This document shows positions 54,413 to 63,392 of a stretch of DNA of 64,000 nt, one piece after another. The stretch spans positions 119,111 to 183,110 of the forward strand of contig JBKEBK010000022.1 of NCBI GenBank assembly GCA_047973125.1, given 5' to 3'. Both the position numbers and the translations under genes were made by a program. Below the pieces are notes generated by a model. The model ran no database searches and was not told the DNA's origin. It saw nothing but the letters and a program-made list of their open reading frames with translations. Within the stretch, counting starts at the first letter, position 1, and each line of letters starts with the position of its first letter. Origin of the DNA: CAYNRG01 sp047973125 (GTDB lineage: Bacteria > Bacillota_I > Bacilli_A > Erysipelotrichales > Erysipelotrichaceae).

Positions 54413-55271
54413 TAAAGAAATTTATGATTTACCAAATAATGATAGGATTATATATGATAATAATGATTATATGATAAAAATTTTTAAACTATTAGATGAA
54501 TATATTAATTCTAAAAGGTCTAATATAAATATTATAGATAATAATGGAGATAAGATTTCAAAAGACGATATATTTTATATTAATATTAATGATATCTCAA
54601 AAATCAAACAATATCTCTCAATAACATCTAAAAGTATATACAAAGATTATCTGATAGAAACGATTAAAGAAAACGACAAGATGTTTCTTTCGATATATGA
54701 GTCACTAAACTTACTTAGAGATTCTATTACTGATATAGGATTTATAAAAATTAAATCTATATTATTTAATGGAGTAGAAAATAAAGTTGACTTTTATCAA
54801 AATAGAATTACTGTAAAGGAAATTGCAAATTTATTTGAGTTAAATATTGAAGAGTTAACAGATGTAGACATCTGTATAATATACTTAAATATGATGTCAA
54901 AACTAAATAAAGGTAAAAGGATAATAGTGAATCTAACCTCATGCATAATAAGTAAACAACTATTGAAATGGCAAGCTCAAACTACTGATAATCTACAAAT
55001 GTTTATTTCTAATGACATAATAAATAAAGTTGATATTTTTGATATGTATAAATTTAATATATTAGTCTTGAACAACAAGGAGGATATAGAATATTTAGAA
55101 ATCAACAAAAAATATTTTGAAACATTTTTATTCTCACTTCTTCCAATTGTAACATCTAATATTCAATTTTTAGCTCAAAAAATAATAAATATCAATAAAA
55201 TTTATTATGAAAGTAATCAAAATATTTTGATTTCTTTTGATACAAACACTCTAGATATTACCTTTACATAA
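54396..55271 (+). CDS. csn2: Csn2-like adaptation protein of unusual length
   Basis: Fourth cas gene in the II-A position. Csn2 forms a DNA-end-binding ring needed for spacer uptake. The 291-aa protein shows Csn2-like pattern in order (NIIDNNGDKISKDDIFYIN; RIIVNLTSCIISKQLLKWQ; NLQMFISND), comparable to FFDHKMKTI... and LLIFVNSGAFLTKDEV in S. pyogenes Csn2. Sequence identity is low and the length lies between the roughly 220-aa and 350-aa classes. ATG 54396 is 8 nt after AGGGGG; GTG 54387 overlaps it. Ends 28 nt before the array. Confidence 0.75.
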   Translation: MKIWCDKEIYDLPNNDRIIYDNNDYMIKIFKLLDEYINSKRSNINIIDNNGDKISKDDIFYININDISKIKQYLSITSKSIYKDYLIETIKENDKMFLSIYESLNLLRDSITDIGFIKIKSILFNGVENKVDFYQNRITVKEIANLFELNIEELTDVDICIIYLNMMSKLNKGKRIIVNLTSCIISKQLLKWQAQTTDNLQMFISNDIINKVDIFDMYKFNILVLNNKEDIEYLEINKKYFETFLFSLLPIVTSNIQFLAQKIININKIYYESNQNILISFDTNTLDITFT

Positions 55272-55291
55272 TGTTTTTCAGCAGTTATAAT
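55263..55291 (+). promoter_or_regulatory. pre-crRNA promoter overlapping the csn2 stop
   Basis: TTTACA (55263-55268, last csn2 codons), 17-bp spacer, TATAAT (55286-55291). Transcription would begin near 55298, at the first repeat (55300). Confidence 0.75.
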
Positions 55292-55299
55292 GTATATAG

Positions 55300-56781
55300 G
55301 TTCTAGGGACTAATTATTTTGTTTATTGTTTATACTAAAAGAGCGATACCAAGTTATTACTTGGGGTTCTAGGGACTAATTATTTTGTTTATTGTTTATA
55401 CGGATTGTTTACACCCCCCACACTCTCCCCAGTTCTAGGGACTAATTATTTTGTTTATTGTTTATACCTACTCCACACTTACCGGACAACCTTTTGCGTT
55501 CTAGGGACTAATTATTTTGTTTATTGTTTATACACGATACACGTTTGCACGCTATTCTAAGTGTTCTAGGGACTAATTATTTTGTTTATTGTTTATACAG
55601 GTACAATATTTTTAGAGGAGCTAAAATAGTTCTAGGGACTAATTATTTTGTTTATTGTTTATACCTTAATATTGTTCCTTTTTCGGCTAGTTCTGTTCTA
55701 GGGACTAATTATTTTGTTTATTGTTTATACCGTCAAACCCATTCACCATGATTGCGCCAGTTCTAGGGACTAATTATTTTGTTTATTGTTTATACAAGGT
55801 GGTCTTTTATTTTCAAGAAATGTTAGTTCTAGGGACTAATTATTTTGTTTATTGTTTATACCTAGGAGATAAATTTAAGCTCTCACCTAATGTTCTAGGG
55901 ACTAATTATTTTGTTTATTGTTTATACTTAACTACCTCTTTTTTTCATCAAACATATGTTCTAGGGACTAATTATTTTGTTTATTGTTTATACCGAAAGG
56001 CTAATTGATTACAGCGTTGACAGGTTCTAGGGACTAATTATTTTGTTTATTGTTTATACTGAATTTTTCTAAAGCTTCGTTTTGTTGGCGTTCTAGGGAC
56101 TAATTATTTTGTTTATTGTTTATACTTTTAAGTGGGACGGTAGATTATTATAGAGTTCTAGGGACTAATTATTTTGTTTATTGTTTATACACTATTTTTA
56201 AAAAAAAATTTAAAAAGGTAGTTCTAGGGACTAATTATTTTGTTTATTGTTTATACATGATAAATTCAGTTATTCGCACCACGACAGTTCTAGGGACTAA
56301 TTATTTTGTTTATTGTTTATACAATTATATTAACGGGCTGAATGAAATATTGTTCTAGGGACTAATTATTTTGTTTATTGTTTATACCTACATCTGTTAT
56401 TTTTAGCACTTCTTCGTGTTCTAGGGACTAATTATTTTGTTTATTGTTTATACTTATAACCTAAAAAAAGACTTATGCACGCAGTTCTAGGGACTAATTA
56501 TTTTGTTTATTGTTTATACAAATTGATTTCTTGTCATATCAAAAACAAGTTCTAGGGACTAATTATTTTGTTTATTGTTTATACCATCTAATTGAGTCAA
56601 TCACAATCTTATTTGTTCTAGGGACTAATTATTTTGTTTATTGTTTATACTTTATGTTAGCGAGTTGGACCATAACACTGGTTCTAGGGACTAATTATTT
56701 TGTTTATTGTTTATACAAATTGTTAAGCATTTTATCGCTTTTAATGTTCTAGGGACTAATTATTTTGTTTATTGTTTATAC
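55300..56781 (+). CRISPR. Type II-A CRISPR array, 23 repeats and 22 spacers
   Basis: 23 copies of a 36-nt repeat (begins GTTCTAGGGACTAATT, ends TTGTTTATAC) start at 55300, 55366, 55432 and so on to 56746, all identical as far as I can read. Spacers are 30 nt (16) or 29 nt (6) and all different. The repeat lies in the same direction as cas9, as expected for II-A. Neither end repeat is degenerate. The leader end is inferred to be next to csn2, where the promoter lies. A spacer that is a multiple of 3 keeps the repeat in frame, producing false ORFs reading VLGTNYFVYCLY. Confidence 0.98.
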
Positions 56782-56789
56782 TGAAAGTG

Positions 56790-56818
56790 TGGGGTCATAT
56801 AATTGTGACTCTTTTTTA
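56790..56818 (+). terminator. Terminator after the CRISPR array
   Basis: Stem GGGTCA / TGACTC (one G-T pair) with loop TATAATTG and TTTTTT tail, 10 nt past the last repeat. Confidence 0.7.
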
Positions 56819-56868
56819 TTTTGTATTATTCAAATATCTTTGTTAAAATTTAAAAAAGGAGATTAACT

Positions 56869-57291
56869 ATGAAAATTAAGACTATGAAATATCCTAATAA
56901 TTTAGATGATTGTTATAAGATAAGAAAAGAAGTTTTTGTTGATGAACAAGGGTTTAAGGATGAATTTGATGAGATTGATAAGAGTTGTTTACATTTATGT
57001 GTATATGAAGAAGGTAATGCAGTTGCTACTGGCAGGATGTTTTTAAATGATCAAAGAGAAATGACAATTGGTAGAGTTTGTGTTATAGCAAAGTATCGTG
57101 GTCTAGGTTATGGTAATGCTGTTATTTTGGAACTTGAGAAAATCGCAAAATCTGAAGGATTTAGTGAAGTGCATTTAAGCTCTCAAGTTAAAGCTAAAAA
57201 ATTTTATGAGAAGCTAGGCTATACTTCAAGTGGTGAAGAGTATCTTGATCAGCATGAGCCACATATTCATATGAAGAAAGAGTTGAAATAA
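56869..57291 (+). CDS. GNAT-family N-acetyltransferase
   Basis: A 140-aa GCN5-related acetyltransferase of the ElaA/YjcF-like type (begins KIRKEVFVDEQGF after a short strand). The acetyl-CoA loop is RVCVIAKYRGLGYGNAVILELEKIA, and LSSQVKAKKFYEKLGYTSSGEEYLDQHEPHIHM is the typical C-terminus. Substrate unknown. AAAAGGAG ribosome site. First ordinary gene after the CRISPR array. Confidence 0.87.
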   Translation: MKIKTMKYPNNLDDCYKIRKEVFVDEQGFKDEFDEIDKSCLHLCVYEEGNAVATGRMFLNDQREMTIGRVCVIAKYRGLGYGNAVILELEKIAKSEGFSEVHLSSQVKAKKFYEKLGYTSSGEEYLDQHEPHIHMKKELK

Positions 57292-57349
57292 TTAATCATT
57301 GAATTTTAATTGTCTAAGTTGTAGAATTAAACCATATGGAGGTAAAAAT

Positions 57350-58363
57350 ATGAATGTTTTAGTAACAGGTGGTGTAGGATACATTGGAAGTCATACTGTA
57401 ATCCAGCTTATCGAAAAAGGGCATGATGTTGTAATTGTAGATAATTTAGTTAATTCTAGTGTTAAGGTATTAGATAGAATTGAAAAAGTTTCTGGTAAAA
57501 AAGTAAAGTTTTATGAAGTTGATGTAGTAGATACTGATAAGTTAAGAGAAGTATTTAAAGAAAATAAAATTGATGCTTGTATTCATTTTGCAGCTTTAAA
57601 AGCTGTAGGAGAGTCAGTTAAAGAGCCTTTAAAATACTATCAAAATAATATTAATGGTACATTGTCATTAATTAAAGTAATGAATGAATTTAATTGTAAA
57701 AAATTAATTTATTCATCTTCAGCAACTGTTTATGGTGATTCTAAAATTCAACCAATTACTGAAGATTGTGTAAAAGGAAAGTGTACAAATCCTTATGGTT
57801 GGACTAAATCAATGCAAGAACAAATGTTAGAGGATATATCTTTTGCTGATAAAGATTGGAGTATCATTATTCTTAGATACTTTAATCCAATTGGTGCTCA
57901 TAGTAGTGGACTATTAGGTGAACAACCAAATGGTATTCCGGCTAACTTAATGCCTTTTGTTACACAGGTGGCATCTGGTGTTAGAGAAAAACTTAGTGTT
58001 TTTGGTAGTGATTATGATACAAAAGATGGAACATGTATTAGGGATTACGTTCATGTTGTGGATTTAGCTAATGGTCATGTGTTAGCTTTAAATAAACTAG
58101 TTACTAATAGTGGTGTCGATATTTATAATCTTGGTACTGGTAAGGGTTATACAGTACTAGAAGTAATAAATGCTTTTGAAAAAGCTACCGGTATTAAGAT
58201 ACCTTTTGAAATTGTTTCAAGAAGACTTGGTGATATCGGTGTATGCTATGCGGATTCAAAAAAAGCTCTTAATGAGCTTGGGTGGAAAAGTGAATTTGAC
58301 TTAGAAAGAATGTGTAAGGATTCATGGAATTGGCAAAGTAAGAATCCTAATGGATTTGAATAA
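57350..58363 (+). CDS. galE: UDP-glucose 4-epimerase GalE
   Basis: GalE interconverts UDP-glucose and UDP-galactose, for galactose use and envelope sugars. 337 aa, normal length. NAD-binding VTGGVGYIGSHT, the SSSATVYGD block, catalytic YGWTK (YxxxK), and substrate loop RYFNPIGAHSSG. ATG 57350 follows GGAGGT; the open extension to 57299 lacks a ribosome site. Possibly linked in function to the GH36 alpha-galactosidase in this window. Confidence 0.96.
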   Translation: MNVLVTGGVGYIGSHTVIQLIEKGHDVVIVDNLVNSSVKVLDRIEKVSGKKVKFYEVDVVDTDKLREVFKENKIDACIHFAALKAVGESVKEPLKYYQNNINGTLSLIKVMNEFNCKKLIYSSSATVYGDSKIQPITEDCVKGKCTNPYGWTKSMQEQMLEDISFADKDWSIIILRYFNPIGAHSSGLLGEQPNGIPANLMPFVTQVASGVREKLSVFGSDYDTKDGTCIRDYVHVVDLANGHVLALNKLVTNSGVDIYNLGTGKGYTVLEVINAFEKATGIKIPFEIVSRRLGDIGVCYADSKKALNELGWKSEFDLERMCKDSWNWQSKNPNGFE

Positions 58364-58391
58364 AAAGCGATAATTATCGCTTTTTTTTTAT
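58360..58391. terminator. Bidirectional terminator, galE / thermonuclease
   Basis: Stem AAAAGCGAT / ATCGCTTTT with an AATT loop and T-run, at the junction of the two convergent genes. Confidence 0.9.
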
Positions 58392-58894
58392 TTGTCACTC
58401 CAAATACCAACTTTTTCATTTTGAGCTAAGGCTTGAGCAACTTGGACAATGTTGGTGTATTTATAGTCATCATATAGATATTTAACTTGGGCATAACCTT
58501 GAAGTACAACCTTTTCCTGTAATAGTTTATCATCTACAAAAACCCATGCCAGAAGTCTATCATATTTATCGTATTTATCTTGTTCATATTCAAGTCTGAT
58601 ATCTTTACTATTTTTTAGTGCTTTGCATACGAAATCTTTTGAATCATCTGCATAAGGTTCTGATGGCTTACCATTTTTTGCAGTTTCTGGAGCATCAATT
58701 GCCAGAAATCTTACTTTTTCTTTTTTTCCATCAACAATAAAATTTGCGGTATCGCCATCAACACAGCTACTTAGTAAAATACTTTCTTGCTCTTTTGGGT
58801 TTTGTTTTGGCCAAATAAAAATGTATGCTAAAAATAAAATAGTTAAAACTATCTTAATTTTTGGATGCTTTCTTAATATTTTTTTAAGTGTCAT
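58388..58894 (-). CDS. Secreted or membrane-tethered thermonuclease (SNase family)
   Basis: A 168-aa staphylococcal-nuclease-fold protein with an N-terminal hydrophobic helix (IVLTILFLAYIFIWP, about 15-30), so exported or tethered. Active-site blocks: CVDGDTANF (Ca-binding Asp), KVRFLAIDAPET (Arg), EQDKYDKYDRLLAWVFVD (Asp/Arg region) and GYAQV. It would degrade extracellular DNA or RNA. Convergent with galE; no functional tie to the nearby CRISPR locus is shown. Confidence 0.9.
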   Translation of the reverse strand: MTLKKILRKHPKIKIVLTILFLAYIFIWPKQNPKEQESILLSSCVDGDTANFIVDGKKEKVRFLAIDAPETAKNGKPSEPYADDSKDFVCKALKNSKDIRLEYEQDKYDKYDRLLAWVFVDDKLLQEKVVLQGYAQVKYLYDDYKYTNIVQVAQALAQNEKVGIWSDK

Positions 58895-58982
58895 ATTGGT
58901 GCCTCCGATTTTTTTATTTTACATTAAAATAAATGAAAATACCATTTAAAAGTGATAAAATTATAGGATGGAGGTCAAAATT

Positions 58983-60959
58983 ATGGACTTTAAATTACAC
59001 TCATCATATAAACCTACAGGAGATCAGCCAAAAGCAATTTCAAAGTTGGTAGAAAATTTAAATAGTAATATGCATGAACAAGTTCTTTTAGGGGCGACTG
59101 GTACTGGTAAAACTTTTACAATTGCCAATGTAATTGAAAAAGTAAATAAACCTACTTTAGTATTTGTTCATAATAAAACACTAGCTGGTCAGTTATATGC
59201 TGAATTTAAAGAGTTGTTTCCAGAAAATAGAGTTGAATACTTTGTTTCTAACTTTGACTATTATCAGCCAGAGGCTTATATGCCAAAAACTGATACTTAT
59301 ATTGAAAAATCTTCAATGACTAATGATGAATTAGATATGTTAAGAATGGCGGCTTATAATTCTGTTCTTGAAAGAAGGGATACAATAATTGTAGCATCAG
59401 TTGCCTGTATTTATGGTAGTAGTAATCCCGATAATTATCGTGGGATGTTTTTTACCATTCGACAAAATGAGAAAGTTAATCGTAATGATTTGTTGGCTGA
59501 TTTAGTTGAAAGACAGTATCAAAGAAATGATATTGATCAAAAAAGAGGGACATTTAGAGTTAGAGGAGATGTTATTGAAGTATCGCTTGGTCATACCGAT
59601 CAATACATCCTTAGAATTGAAATGTTTGATGATGAAATTGAAAGAATTACTGAAGTTGATCCAGTAAGTGGAAGGGTAATAAATGGTTATACTCTTTATA
59701 ATATTTTCCCAGCTTCAGGTTATGCAAGGCCCAAAGACGAAATGGTAAGAGCAAGCTATCAAATTGAAAAAGAGCTAGAAGAAAGATTAAAAGTTTTAAA
59801 TAGAGAAGGAAAGCTATTAGAAGCACAAAGACTAGAACAAAAATGTCGCTATGATATTGAAGCCTTAAGAGAATTTGGTATGTGCTCAGGGATTGAAAAT
59901 TACTCAGCTCACATTGATGGCAGAAAAACAAATGAGCGACCGTATAATTTATTTGATTATTTTCCAGATGATTTTTTACTTGTAGTGGATGAGAGTCATG
60001 TATCGCTTCCTCAAATTAGAGGAATGTATAATGGAGATCGTGCTAGAAAAGAAGTATTAGTAGAGTATGGTTTTAGACTACCAAGTGCTCTTGATAATCG
60101 TCCAATGAAATTTGATGAGTTTGAAAAATCATTTAAAAATGCCATCTATGTTTCAGCTACTCCTGGAGATTATGAGCTTGCTAAAACAAATGGGGAAATT
60201 GTTGAGCAAATTATTAGGCCGACAGGTCTTTTAGATCCAAAAATTAGTGTTAGAGAAATAAGGGGTCAAATTGATGATTTATCAAGTGAAATAAATGATT
60301 GCATTGCCAAAAATGAAAGAGTTTTAATTACAACATTAACTGTTAAAATGGCTGAGGACTTAACTGAATATTTAATTAAATATGATTATAAGGTTGCATA
60401 CTTACATCATGAAACTAAAACCCTTGAAAGAATTGAGACTATAAGAGATTTAAGAAGAGGTAAAATTGATGTTTTAGTTGGGATCAACCTTTTAAGAGAA
60501 GGGCTTGATATTCCTGAGGTTGCCCTTGTAGCGATTTTGGATGCTGATAAGGAAGGTTTCTTAAGATCAGAACGCTCTCTTATTCAAACAATCGGAAGAG
60601 CAGCAAGAAATTCAAGTGGTCGGGTAATTATGTATGCTGATAAGGTAACAGGGTCAATGCAAAGAGCAATCGATGAAACAAATCGTCGTCGTGATATCCA
60701 AATGGCTCATAATATAAAATATAATATTATTCCAACAACGATAAAAAAAGATGTACAAGATGCTATCCATGGTAAAGAAACTAAGGAAATGGCGACTAAG
60801 TACATGAGTAAGAAAATTAAAAATGGTAAAAAGGGTAAGGAAGAGTTAATTATTCAACTTAAAAAAGAAATGAATGAGGCTGCAAAAGCCATGGATTTTG
60901 AAAGAGCTGCGGAGCTCAGAGATATTATAATTGAATTAAACTCTGACTTTAAAATTTGA
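58983..60959 (+). CDS. uvrB: Excinuclease ABC subunit B
   Basis: UvrB verifies DNA lesions in nucleotide excision repair with UvrA and UvrC. 658 aa, normal length. Walker A GATGTGKTFT, the beta-hairpin YFVSNFDYYQPEAYMP, DESHVSLPQI (Walker B region), helicase motifs LREGLDIPEV and QTIGRAARN, and the C-terminal UVR motif (LKKEMNEAAKAMDFERAAELRD) that binds UvrC. ATG 58983 with GGAGGT; the 58968 ATG lies inside that site. uvrA is not in the window after it. Confidence 0.98.
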   Translation: MDFKLHSSYKPTGDQPKAISKLVENLNSNMHEQVLLGATGTGKTFTIANVIEKVNKPTLVFVHNKTLAGQLYAEFKELFPENRVEYFVSNFDYYQPEAYMPKTDTYIEKSSMTNDELDMLRMAAYNSVLERRDTIIVASVACIYGSSNPDNYRGMFFTIRQNEKVNRNDLLADLVERQYQRNDIDQKRGTFRVRGDVIEVSLGHTDQYILRIEMFDDEIERITEVDPVSGRVINGYTLYNIFPASGYARPKDEMVRASYQIEKELEERLKVLNREGKLLEAQRLEQKCRYDIEALREFGMCSGIENYSAHIDGRKTNERPYNLFDYFPDDFLLVVDESHVSLPQIRGMYNGDRARKEVLVEYGFRLPSALDNRPMKFDEFEKSFKNAIYVSATPGDYELAKTNGEIVEQIIRPTGLLDPKISVREIRGQIDDLSSEINDCIAKNERVLITTLTVKMAEDLTEYLIKYDYKVAYLHHETKTLERIETIRDLRRGKIDVLVGINLLREGLDIPEVALVAILDADKEGFLRSERSLIQTIGRAARNSSGRVIMYADKVTGSMQRAIDETNRRRDIQMAHNIKYNIIPTTIKKDVQDAIHGKETKEMATKYMSKKIKNGKKGKEELIIQLKKEMNEAAKAMDFERAAELRDIIIELNSDFKI

Positions 60960-61012
60960 ATATAGTAGGACTATTTAGTATAATGTTAGCAGAAAGTTTA
61001 TGGAGGTAGACA

Positions 61013-61717
61013 ATGAGTGAGCTATTGAATATAAGTGATGTATCAAAGAGTTATGGAAGTAAAAAAGCCTTGAAGAATGTTTCATTTAGTGCAAGTGAGG
61101 GAGAAATAATTGGTTTATTGGGGCCAAATGGAAGTGGAAAAACAACCCTTATTAAAATTTTAAATTGTTTGTTGACGGACTATGAAGGTAAAGTATTAAT
61201 TGATGGTATAAAACCAGGTATTCATTCTAAAGGAATAATCTCTTATCTTCCTGATGATCTTTATTTTAATAAATCTGAAAAGGGAGAAGATGCACTACAA
61301 ATTTTTAAAGATATTTATGAAGATTTCGATCTTGAGAAATGTCTTGGTTTATTAAAGAAATTTCATATAGATCCTAAGATGAAATTTAAGTCGATGTCTA
61401 AGGGAATGAAAGAAAGATTTATGCTTTCACTTGTTATGTCAAGAAATGCAAAAATATTAATTTTTGATGAGCCTATTGCTGGAGTTGATCCTGCTGCTCG
61501 AGAAATTATTTTAGATACAATTAAAGAAAACTATAGTGAAGGTCAAATAATAATCTTATCAACTCATTTAATATCTGATATTGAAGGATTATTTAATAGA
61601 GTGATTTTCTTAAAAGAGGGAACAATTGTACTTGATGATAAAGTAGAATCAATTAAAAAGAAAACTGGTAAGACCATAGATGAGTTATTTAGGGAGGAAT
61701 TTAAATATGTTATTTAA
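61013..61717 (+). CDS. ABC transporter ATP-binding protein (YtrB-like)
   Basis: A 234-aa ATPase: Walker A GPNGSGKTT, a short signature MSKGMKERF, Walker B ILIFDEPIAGVD, and STHLI (switch His). The degenerate signature and small size suit the YtrB/GntR-exporter type. The permease gene starts within its last codons, so the two form an exporter. Substrate unknown. A TATAAT at about 60980 is the likely promoter. Confidence 0.92.
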   Translation: MSELLNISDVSKSYGSKKALKNVSFSASEGEIIGLLGPNGSGKTTLIKILNCLLTDYEGKVLIDGIKPGIHSKGIISYLPDDLYFNKSEKGEDALQIFKDIYEDFDLEKCLGLLKKFHIDPKMKFKSMSKGMKERFMLSLVMSRNAKILIFDEPIAGVDPAAREIILDTIKENYSEGQIIILSTHLISDIEGLFNRVIFLKEGTIVLDDKVESIKKKTGKTIDELFREEFKYVI

Positions 61718-62456
61718 ACTTTTAAAACATGAATTTAAAAATAATTATAAATTATATTTTTTATTAAATTTTTGTGTATTGTTCTTTTCTTTTACAGCAT
61801 CTAATTTTAAACCAAATAATACACTTATAAACCTTTTTATGTTTATGATTTATTTAGCTTCAATGATTGCTCTGTTCTTTTTTGTTGTTTATTCTGTTGT
61901 CACATCTTTTAAGAATTCAATGTTTGGAAAGCGTGGATATTTAACATTAACGATGCCAGTATCTACATCTACAATTATATTGTCGAAATATTTAATGTGC
62001 ATATTTTGGATTTTAATATCTGTACTTTCAGTTATATTTTCATTTTTTGCATTTTCAAATTTATTTCCAAATGATTTGCTTTCATATGTCTTTAGTTTAG
62101 ATGACATTTGGGCTATTATCTTAAATTTATTTATTTCTGTGATCCTATCGGCATTATCATTTGTTTCGGTTGTATTTCTATGCGTGACCATTAGTCAAAC
62201 AAGCGTATTTAAAAAATACAGAAACTTAATTGCTTTTATTTTATTTGTTGTTATTAGTTTTGCTTTATCTTATATTAATGCTGGGATTACTGATAAAATA
62301 TTTTATGAAACTTTATACTCAACAACAGTGTATACTAGTGTAAATACACTATTAACTTACATGAATTTGTATAGCTTTATTTCTACTGGGATTGTAGCTA
62401 TAGTGTTCTTTGTGTTTGTAAAATATTTAATTGATAATAAAATTGAATTAGAATAA
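61707..62456 (+). CDS. ABC transporter permease
   Basis: A 249-aa membrane protein with six TM helices and no recognisable catalytic motif, the partner of the preceding ATPase. The loop FKNSMFGKRGYLTLTMPVSTSTIILSKYL is typical of ABC-2-type permeases that move lipids or peptides. ATG 61707 with AGGGAGGA, overlapping the ATPase stop by 11 nt; an in-frame start at 61680 is further inside that gene. Confidence 0.82.
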   Translation: MLFKLLKHEFKNNYKLYFLLNFCVLFFSFTASNFKPNNTLINLFMFMIYLASMIALFFFVVYSVVTSFKNSMFGKRGYLTLTMPVSTSTIILSKYLMCIFWILISVLSVIFSFFAFSNLFPNDLLSYVFSLDDIWAIILNLFISVILSALSFVSVVFLCVTISQTSVFKKYRNLIAFILFVVISFALSYINAGITDKIFYETLYSTTVYTSVNTLLTYMNLYSFISTGIVAIVFFVFVKYLIDNKIELE

Positions 62457-62468
62457 AGAAAATTAATT

Positions 62469-63329
62469 ATGATTAGAAAATTTAAAGACACTGATATTAA
62501 TGAAATAATGGATATTTGGTTAGATTTAAATATTAAAGCTCATAATTTTATTGATAAAAATTATTGGATTAGTAAGTATGATGATGTAAAAAAAGCTATT
62601 GCTAATGCTGAAGTGTATGTTTATGATGATGGTGAAATAAAGGGTTTTGTTGGATTAGTTGATTCATATATTGCAGGAATTTTTGCGAAGCAGAACTCAA
62701 AGGGTATTGGATCTAAATTATTAAATGAAGTATTTAATAAGTATGATCATGTTTCGTTGAGTGTTTTTGAAAAAAATGATAGAGCAGTTAAATTTTATCT
62801 TAATAAGGGCTTTGTTATTGATAAGTGCAGAATAGATAATGATACAGGTGCTATGACTCTTGATATGGTATATAAGCGTAATGGACTAATGCTAAAAGAA
62901 TATAAGAGCTCAGATTGTAGTGAAATTATAAGATTGTTTTATAATAGTGTTCACAATGTCTGTGCAAAAGATTATTCTAAAGAACTGTTAGATCTATGGG
63001 CTACTGGTTTAGAAGATGAGAAAATTTGGGATGAATCATTAAGCAAAAACTATACAGTTGTAGCTGTTAAAGATGATGTGATTGTTGGTTTTGCAGATCT
63101 TACAAAAGATGGCTATATTAATAGATTATATACGCATTATAAATATCAGCGTCAAAAAATAGCAACAAATATTTTGAAATTATTAGAGCTTAATAATACA
63201 AATAGTAAATATACGTATGCATCAATTACTGCTAGAGGATTCTTCTTAAAAAATGGTTATATAGAAGAGAAGGAAAATGTAGTTTTAAAAGAAGGTGTAA
63301 AATTAAAGAATTATTTAATGAGAAAATAA
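62469..63329 (+). CDS. Tandem GNAT acetyltransferase
   Basis: A 286-aa protein of two GNAT domains. The first (about 1-140) has the acetyl-CoA loop AKQNSKGIGSKLLNEVF and FYLNKGFVIDK. The second (about 141-286) begins LKEYKSSDCSEIIRLFY and has LYTHYKYQRQKIATNILKLLE and FFLKNGYIEEK. Each half resembles separate YiiD/YjaB-like enzymes; substrates unknown. Whether both sites bind acetyl-CoA is unclear. Confidence 0.85.
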   Translation: MIRKFKDTDINEIMDIWLDLNIKAHNFIDKNYWISKYDDVKKAIANAEVYVYDDGEIKGFVGLVDSYIAGIFAKQNSKGIGSKLLNEVFNKYDHVSLSVFEKNDRAVKFYLNKGFVIDKCRIDNDTGAMTLDMVYKRNGLMLKEYKSSDCSEIIRLFYNSVHNVCAKDYSKELLDLWATGLEDEKIWDESLSKNYTVVAVKDDVIVGFADLTKDGYINRLYTHYKYQRQKIATNILKLLELNNTNSKYTYASITARGFFLKNGYIEEKENVVLKEGVKLKNYLMRK

Positions 63330-63392
63330 TTATTATAATATTAAGGATATAAAGAAATTGTTTTTAGGTGTTATAGAAAAAGAGGATATAAA

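Noticed and set aside
55524..56752. Several 75-95-codon open frames with repeated VLGTNYFVYCLY
   Set aside because: They are the CRISPR repeat (36 nt, 12 codons) read through 30-nt spacers; no ribosome sites.
58388..58894. Thermonuclease as part of the CRISPR system
   Set aside because: It has an export/membrane helix, is on the other strand beyond two housekeeping-type genes, and belongs to the secreted SNase family.
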